Of a DNA stretch of 64,000 bases, positions 58,515-64,000 are shown in pieces. How positions within the stretch are numbered: the stretch's first letter is position 1; every line of letters begins with the position of its first letter. Under the pieces are notes generated by a model. It worked only from the letters and a program-made list of their open reading frames with translations, ran no database searches and had not been told where the DNA came from. The stretch is from assembly GCA_006503535.1 (NCBI GenBank), contig QYRS01000003.1, positions 3,534,001 to 3,598,000 on the forward strand, written 5' to 3'. The translations under genes were made by a program, and so were the position numbers. The DNA comes from Arthrinium phaeospermum (taxonomy: Eukaryota; Ascomycota; Sordariomycetes; Amphisphaeriales; Apiosporaceae).

Positions 58515-60462
58515 ATGGCCGATCCATCCAAGAATATCGAGTCGATTCTGGCTGCTCTAGGTTCGCAATTCCCCATCCCATTGAAATTTTCACCTATCCT
58601 GCAATGTGATAGTAGCGCGATGCGATCCAAAACTGACCATGTTCATGGCTTGACAGCCCAGCAACGCCCTACGTCAACCCCGAATCCGAACCCCGTCCAA
58701 ATGCCCCCCCATCCGAATGCCCCGTACCAACAGGCACCGACGCCCAATGCTTATCCCCCTTCGATGCCGCCTGGTGTTCAGGCCCCTCCGTATGCCGGAG
58801 GAGGATACCCTCTCCCGCAACCCTCGGCCAGCGGAAACTTTGACTTGAGCACCATCAAGCCCGTCAATTCGGGGACTGTCAGTATTGCCGATGCTATCGC
58901 CCAAGCCAAAGCTTTTGCGACAGAGAAGGGCATCTCATATGAACACTCGCGGGCGCCTTCCGCCTCATACCAGTCGCATGACCCTCGTGCACACTATAGA
59001 TCGCGCTCTCGTTCGCCGCCTGCACGTCGTGAAGCCTATCGTGACAACCTCAACCCGTACAGAGATGAACGTCGTGATGAACACCGTGGCAACTCTCGTG
59101 AATATGGTCGCGATCGCTCCATGTCTCCTGGTCATAGCAGAGGCCACTTCTCTCCCCGTGGCAACAATAGCCGTGACCGGGGAAGTGGTGGCGGCGGTGA
59201 TGAAGACACCGAAACTATTCAGATTGAGTCTAGTTTAGTTGGCCTCATCATTGGCAGACAAGGCGAGAACCTGCGACGTGTCGAGTCGGAGACGGGATGC
59301 CGCGTACAATTCATTACTGGCCCTGATAACCAGGGCCCCTATCGTCAGTGCAGAATCAGTGGTCCTCAAGCCAGGCGTGCCGAAGCCAAGACGGCCATTG
59401 ATAGAATTATTGAAGACTCGGGCATGGGTGCCATTGCCCGAGCTGGACTCGACAAGGGTCGCGGCGGAGGTGCTGCCGCTGCTCACGCCCCCGTGCCCGG
59501 TACGCTGCGTGAGGGTGAAGACTGCATGCAAATCATGGTGCCTGATCGTACTGTTGGTCTGATCATTGGTCGTGGTGGCGAAACTATTAGAGACCTGCAA
59601 GAACGAAGTGGGTGCCACATTAACATTGTGGGTGAGAACAAGAGTGTCAACGGCCTGCGACCTGTCAACCTGATTGGCTCTCGTGAAGCTGCTGCTCAAG
59701 CCAAGGAGCACATTATGGAAATTGTCGACAGTGACAGCCGGAATGTCAATGGAGGCGGCAAGCAGGACCGACCCCCTCGTAATGATCATGGTCGAGATAG
59801 TGGTCCCCCCTCCATGGGCGGCGGCATGGGTGGCGGCATGGGCATGGGCGGTGGTGCCGGCGGTGGTGATAAGATCAACGACTCGATCTACGTCCCCTCC
59901 GAAGCTGTGGGCATGATCATCGGCAAGGGTGGCGAGACTATTCGTGAGATGCAGTCCCAGACGGGCTGCAAGATAAACGTCTCCCAGTCCTCTGGTCCTG
60001 GCGAGGTCGAGCGCGAAATTGGCCTCGTAGGATCCCGCGACGCTATCAGCCGAGCCAAGTTGGCCATCGAAGACAAGGTGGAAGCAGTGGTGAGTAATAC
60101 GTACCCCGATCCAATAAGCATCGAACTCCCTTCTAACCTCTGATGACAGCGACAGAAGAACAGTGGCGGCGGTGGTCGTGGTGGAGGCCGCCCTCCTCGC
60201 CGTGATTATGATAACCCCAACTACTCCCAGTCGGGCTCCAACAGCGCCTCTGGTCCCTCTGGTGGTGCTCCTGCCGGTCAGCCTCCTGCTGCTGCCGGTG
60301 GTGCCGACCCGTATGCTGCCTGTAAGTCTCTTGCCCCGAATATTGCACTCTGGACCTGACTAACTCGTGAAAGATGGCGGTTACCAAGCTTATCTGGCCC
60401 TATGGTACCAAGCACTTGCCCAGCAACAGCAGAACGGGCAAGGCGAGGCACCCAAGCAGTAG
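58515..60462 (+). CDS. Triple KH-domain RNA/ssDNA-binding protein (FUBP/KSRP-like)
   Basis: Four exons: 58515-58560, 58657-60089, 60150-60321 and 60374-60462, 579 aa. The first intron (96 nt) is stop-free and a multiple of three, with an atypical GTTCGC donor. Splicing it restores SILAALAQQRPTSTPNPNP. The N-terminus is Pro/Gln-rich, followed by an SR/RD-rich stretch (RSRSRSPPARRE). Three KH domains follow with the GxxG loop in GLIIGRQGENLRR, GLIIGRGGETIRDLQ and GMIIGKGGETIREMQ. Gly-rich linkers separate KH2 and KH3, and the C-terminus is Gly/Ser/Pro-rich, ending YGGYQAYLALWYQALAQQQQ. That YxxLWYQ-type tail resembles the Tyr motifs of FUBP proteins. It likely acts in mRNA processing or stability in the nucleus and cytoplasm. 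The phases of introns 2 and 3 are consistent. Confidence 0.9.
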
Positions 60463-61570
60463 AAGCTTCACCTCGTTATTTATTCGATCCCGGCTAGGCC
60501 ACAACAAGTCGCCCCTGCTTAGCGTGATGCTGCTCAACAGTTGCAGCTCATCTGAGCCCTAATTTTTCTCATGGTTGTAAAAACTCAACGATAGTTATCG
60601 ACGAATGAACGCTATATCAGGAAGCGTTTGGTTTATACGGGTGTCTCTGTACACTACATCTACGCTTCTACAGATACCCCCAAGAGCTAGTGTTTGGGCA
60701 GGATGCTGTCGCATCTGCCACGCTCTTTATACGATTGCCGGAGAAGGAGGCGTCGTGGTCATGTGGACTCGAGTTTGAGTTGGTTGCCGAGTCTTATTTC
60801 TTCTCATTCTCTGCAGTTTACTGAGGCATCTGGAAGCCATGGTTCGGATACTTCATTGAATATCGCGCGGCATGGCCATTGCCGCTCTATAACTTTGACA
60901 AAAGGGGGTTTGCCAAAAAGGGAATTTTTGCCAGGTCTGTTCTTCATCAGCGAGGCAGTCAAAAATGAAGGGTCTATGCCCTTAGGAATGGTGTTCAGAA
61001 GGCGTGAACACGGGTTTTGTGAACAAAGTGGCCCTACTCCACTGTATAATGAGGTCTTGGTTCCTAGAAATGGAACAAGGAGGCTTGGGGTAAAAAAAAA
61101 GCTAATCCATCTGGTCGTTTCTTGATTTGATGTTTCGTTCCGTGCACAAGTGATTGCATATGCTCAAAGATGTTATGTTATGGCTGTCTCAAGATTGCCA
61201 GTGTTTGCTTGAAACTGCTAGCCATTGAGGTCCTGAGACCCCTGCTTTTTGCTATGTTCTAAATGATGCGTGCCTATGTACAGAAAGTATTGGCAGCATA
61301 ATTCTCAAGTGAGCTTGCTCGATGATCTGCCGTCATCCACGCCCATTCCCAGTAGTTAAATACCATATTTGTTCATGAAACCCCGTATCGTCCCATTTCA
61401 TGCCGTGCCGATGCCATAAAAAACCCCGCCGCAATGCTAGAGATACGCCACTGTTGAAGCAGCTTTAAGATCATAAACACGAACCAAATCAAATCGTTCC
61501 TTTTCTTCCTCTTCTGCGTCTCCTTTCCTCTTTCCTATATACAGTTGTCTACTCCTTGTGAACAGGAAAT
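60463..61570. other. Convergent 3' region, KH gene / MetE-like gene
   Basis: 1.1 kb between convergent stops; expected to hold both 3' UTRs. The 143-codon frame at 60694-61125 has no recognisable content. Confidence 0.4.
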
Positions 61571-62719
61571 CTAGACGGACAGGTCGTCGCCCCAGACCTG
61601 CTTGGCGATCTCGACGTTGAGGCGGATCTTGGCCCACTGCTCGTCCTCGCTGAGGTCGTTGCCCTCCATGGTGGAGGAGAAGCCGCACTGGTGGCTGAGG
61701 CAGAGCTGCTGGAGGCCGTTGGGGCAGAAGGAGGCGGCCTCGTTGAGGCGCTTGACGATCTCGTCCTTGTCGTCGAGGGCGGGGACCTTGGAGGTCATGA
61801 CGCCGAGGACGACGATCTTGTGGGCGGGCAGGTGGCGCAGGGGCGAGAAGTCGCCGGAGCGGGCGTCGTCGTACTCGAGGAAGTAGACGTCGACGTCGAG
61901 GTCCTTGAAGAGGACCTCGGCGACGGGCTCGTAGCCGCCCTGGGCGAACCACTGGGAGCGGTGGTTGCCGCGGCACAGGTGGATGCCGACGGCCATGTCC
62001 TTGGGCCGCTGGGAGATGGCGGCGTTGATGAGGGCGGCGTACTGCTTGGCCAGCTGGTTGGCGTCGCCGTGGCGCTTCTCGGCCTCGGCCCGCATGCCCT
62101 GGTCGCACAGGTAGGCCAGGTTGGTGTCGTCGAGCTGGACGAAGCGGCAGCCGGCGGCGTAGAGGTCGGCCAGCTCCTCCTGGTAGACGCGCGCGATGTC
62201 GGCGAAGAAGGGCTCCAGGGTCGGGTAGGCGGCCGCGTCGATGGTGTCGCGCCCGCCGCGGAAGTGCAGCATCGTCGGCGACGGGATGCAGACCTTGGTG
62301 GTGACCTGGCCCTTGGGGGCAGCCCCGGAGGCCGCGATCTGCGACTCGAGGTACTGGAAGTCGGCGACCTGGATCGGGGCCGGGTGGGTGACCTTGTCGG
62401 TGACGACGAGGCGCGGCGGCATGACGCCGCCCTTGGACTGGTTCGTCGACTGCAGGGCGCCGCGCGCCTCGACGCCGCCCAGGTTCACCAGGTAGTCTAC
62501 GTGGAACCACTCGCGGCGGAACTCGCCGTCGGTCACGGCGCGCAGGCCGGCGTCGATCTGCTGCTTCACCACGGCGGCGATGTGCTTGTCCTCGAGCGCC
62601 CGCAGCTCCTGGGCCGAGGCGCCGCCCTCCTTCACCTTCTGGCGCAGGGCCAGGACCTCCTTGGGCCGCAGGAGGGAGCCGACTTGGTCGGCGCGGTAGA
62701 CACCGGTGGGCAGAGTCAT
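61571..62719 (-). CDS. MetE C-terminal-domain-like (cobalamin-independent methionine synthase fold) protein
   Basis: Intronless frame of 382 codons from the first ATG at 62719. It matches the C-terminal, catalytic half of cobalamin-independent methionine synthase: ADQVGSLLRP at the N-terminus, TDGEFRREWFHVDY, FVQLDDTNLAYL, then the zinc ligands in GIHLCRGNH (His, Cys) and LCLSHQCGFSS (Cys), with YFLEYDD between. The N-terminal half of full MetE is absent, as in stand-alone MetE-C proteins of bacteria and fungi (YxjG-like). It probably binds zinc and acts in methyl transfer or sulfur metabolism in the cytosol. The methyl donor is uncertain. The gene is exceptionally rich in C/G third positions, which creates long spurious frames on both strands. 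Confidence 0.9.
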   Translation of the reverse strand: MTLPTGVYRADQVGSLLRPKEVLALRQKVKEGGASAQELRALEDKHIAAVVKQQIDAGLRAVTDGEFRREWFHVDYLVNLGGVEARGALQSTNQSKGGVMPPRLVVTDKVTHPAPIQVADFQYLESQIAASGAAPKGQVTTKVCIPSPTMLHFRGGRDTIDAAAYPTLEPFFADIARVYQEELADLYAAGCRFVQLDDTNLAYLCDQGMRAEAEKRHGDANQLAKQYAALINAAISQRPKDMAVGIHLCRGNHRSQWFAQGGYEPVAEVLFKDLDVDVYFLEYDDARSGDFSPLRHLPAHKIVVLGVMTSKVPALDDKDEIVKRLNEAASFCPNGLQQLCLSHQCGFSSTMEGNDLSEDEQWAKIRLNVEIAKQVWGDDLSV

Positions 62720-64000
62720 GTTGGGCAAGTGTTCTGTCTGGGTGGTGTGAAGGGGTAGAAGGGGTGAGTGACGTAGGCGATGTTGCTACTACTATTCAGG
62801 CTACTGCTGGTATTCCCGAATATGAAGAGGTAACGTAATGATTAGGTATGGAGGAATCAAAGATGAAGGAGAGGGCAGTCAAGTCAGAGGAAATATGTAC
62901 TTGTGGTCAAAGGGTCCAACACACTACACTAATACCGCTTACCTGGGTCTATCCGAACACGACTCATTGGCCTAGCAAATACTGACCTATCCATCCATTT
63001 TCTCTCTACGGAGTATTGTGCAATATTTCCCCTCCACGGTGATGAGATGAGGGGTCCATCCCGGCAGACTATCTTTTGGGGACGCCGACTAGGAACCGTG
63101 GCATTGGACGGGACGACCACCCACGGGCGCTGGGCGCTGGCTGTCGCTGCGATTTCTGCGGTGGTCTATCGTGAATACTTTTACCCCACCTGCCGACCTT
63201 TGCCAACATTTGCCGTGCGTCCCCACCGTAAGCGACAGAGAATGGCCCGCGGCTAAAAGGCGCCCACTCGCTGACCTCACTAGCTGGACCCTAGCACGCA
63301 ACCAAGAGGTGAACAACCACCCGTCGTTGACCTTTGCTGGCTGTCAACTGTTCAACCTATCAAATGCAAAAAGAGGGGAAAATATAGGTGGTGTGGGCTG
63401 CGCGCGGGACGGAAAGCGGGGAGTGACATCTACAATACAATAAAAGGGGAGGGAGAGGCTTGGTATTTGTTTGGTCGGTGAGGTAAGGCGAGGGAGCGGG
63501 AATCTGGAAAGCAATATGGCAGTTGCCGGGTTGGCCAGCTCTGCAGGCGCCGCATGCACGAGGATGGTTCTAGCCCATTCGAACTGCCAGATTCACTTTG
63601 GTTGATCGATTGACTCCCCCCGATAAATCAAATTGATGCCAAGCCACGCAGATGCTGTGTACCTATCTGTGGCTATTCCAAAGTGGGTATATCACATCAC
63701 ACTAACACGCTTAACCCCGATATATCCGATATAGGGGCTGTCCATGACCATCACGCATCAAAACCGAATTCTTTGGCTGTAGAGAAACTCAGTTTCCTAC
63801 ATATATAGGTGTACCTGTTGGCAACTAGTCCGCCTGGTCTATGTCAAGCTCTGGGCTCAAACCCTCCCTTGACCACTCGCCATGCCTCAGTAGCCGTGGC
63901 TTGCAACCAGTTGCTTGTCTGTCCCCTTTATCAACGCTCCAGCGTAAACTGTATCGTGCGACAATTGCTACATTTGTAGTGAAGGTCCCATGCGATTGGA
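62720..64000. other. Region upstream of MetE-like gene to window end
   Basis: 1.3 kb. It should contain the MetE-like promoter. No supported gene reaches the right edge. Short frames at 63047-63443 are not convincing. Confidence 0.4.

Noticed and set aside
61691..62758. 355-codon ORF on the plus strand and a 357-codon ORF in another minus frame over the MetE-like gene
   Set aside because: Both are shadows created by extreme C/G third-position bias. The composition is low-complexity (Gly/Val/Glu or Arg/Pro/Gly) with no domain.

Overview
The window is nuclear DNA of a filamentous ascomycete (Pezizomycotina, probably Sordariomycetes). Genes carry several short GT-AG introns (about 40-240 nt) with CTAAC/CTGAC-like branch sites. 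Housekeeping genes use mostly C-ending codons. The families are typically fungal: a Zn2Cys6 regulator, DUF6604 and 2EXR-type proteins, an alpha-glucoside MFS permease, and a mitochondrial ClpX. Species cannot be named from this sequence. I rebuilt gene models by joining open frames at splice sites that keep the phase. All are predictions without transcript support.

Layout. 1-6.4 kb: the 3' end of a PHD-finger gene, a 3.7-kb gene-free stretch, then a C2H2 transcription factor. 6.8-19.6 kb, all minus strand: a mitochondrial AAA+ ATPase, an eight-exon sugar permease, the U2-snRNP protein SF3B2/Cus1, and a SLY41-like triose-phosphate-translocator family protein. 20.7-25.6 kb: a DUF6604 cluster consisting of a C-terminal-half paralogue, a full-length gene and an N-terminal remnant. 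27.8-29.8 kb: ATP synthase beta. 31.5-38.2 kb: a cyclase-family protein, a 2EXR/F-box-like protein and a single-pass membrane protein. 39-49.3 kb: cytochrome c oxidase subunit V, mitochondrial ClpX, glycogen branching enzyme and ORC5. 50-56.4 kb: a Zn2Cys6 regulator, a tRNA-like sequence, a small unknown gene and a BTB protein. 58.5-62.7 kb: a three-KH RNA-binding protein and a MetE-C-like protein. Long intergenic stretches separate many of these genes.

Function. Several genes serve mitochondria (ATP synthase beta, COX5, ClpX, AAA+ ATPase) or core RNA and DNA processes (SF3B2, KH protein, ORC5). They are interleaved with lineage-specific genes. I see no biosynthetic gene cluster, CRISPR array, virus or intact transposon.

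Most interesting signal: the only intron of the AAA+ ATPase gene is almost entirely a small AT-rich element. It has 12/13-bp terminal inverted repeats and inner GGAATAA/TTATTCC palindromes. The 5' end of the intron of the unrelated DUF6604 gene matches it at 21 of 25 positions from the donor. A third patch with the same motifs lies just upstream of the ATPase gene. This resembles a MITE-like, introner-type family that has generated introns. Other points: an apparent one-base frameshift in COX5, a possible frame switch at the end of the membrane protein, and the N-half/full/C-half DUF6604 arrangement.
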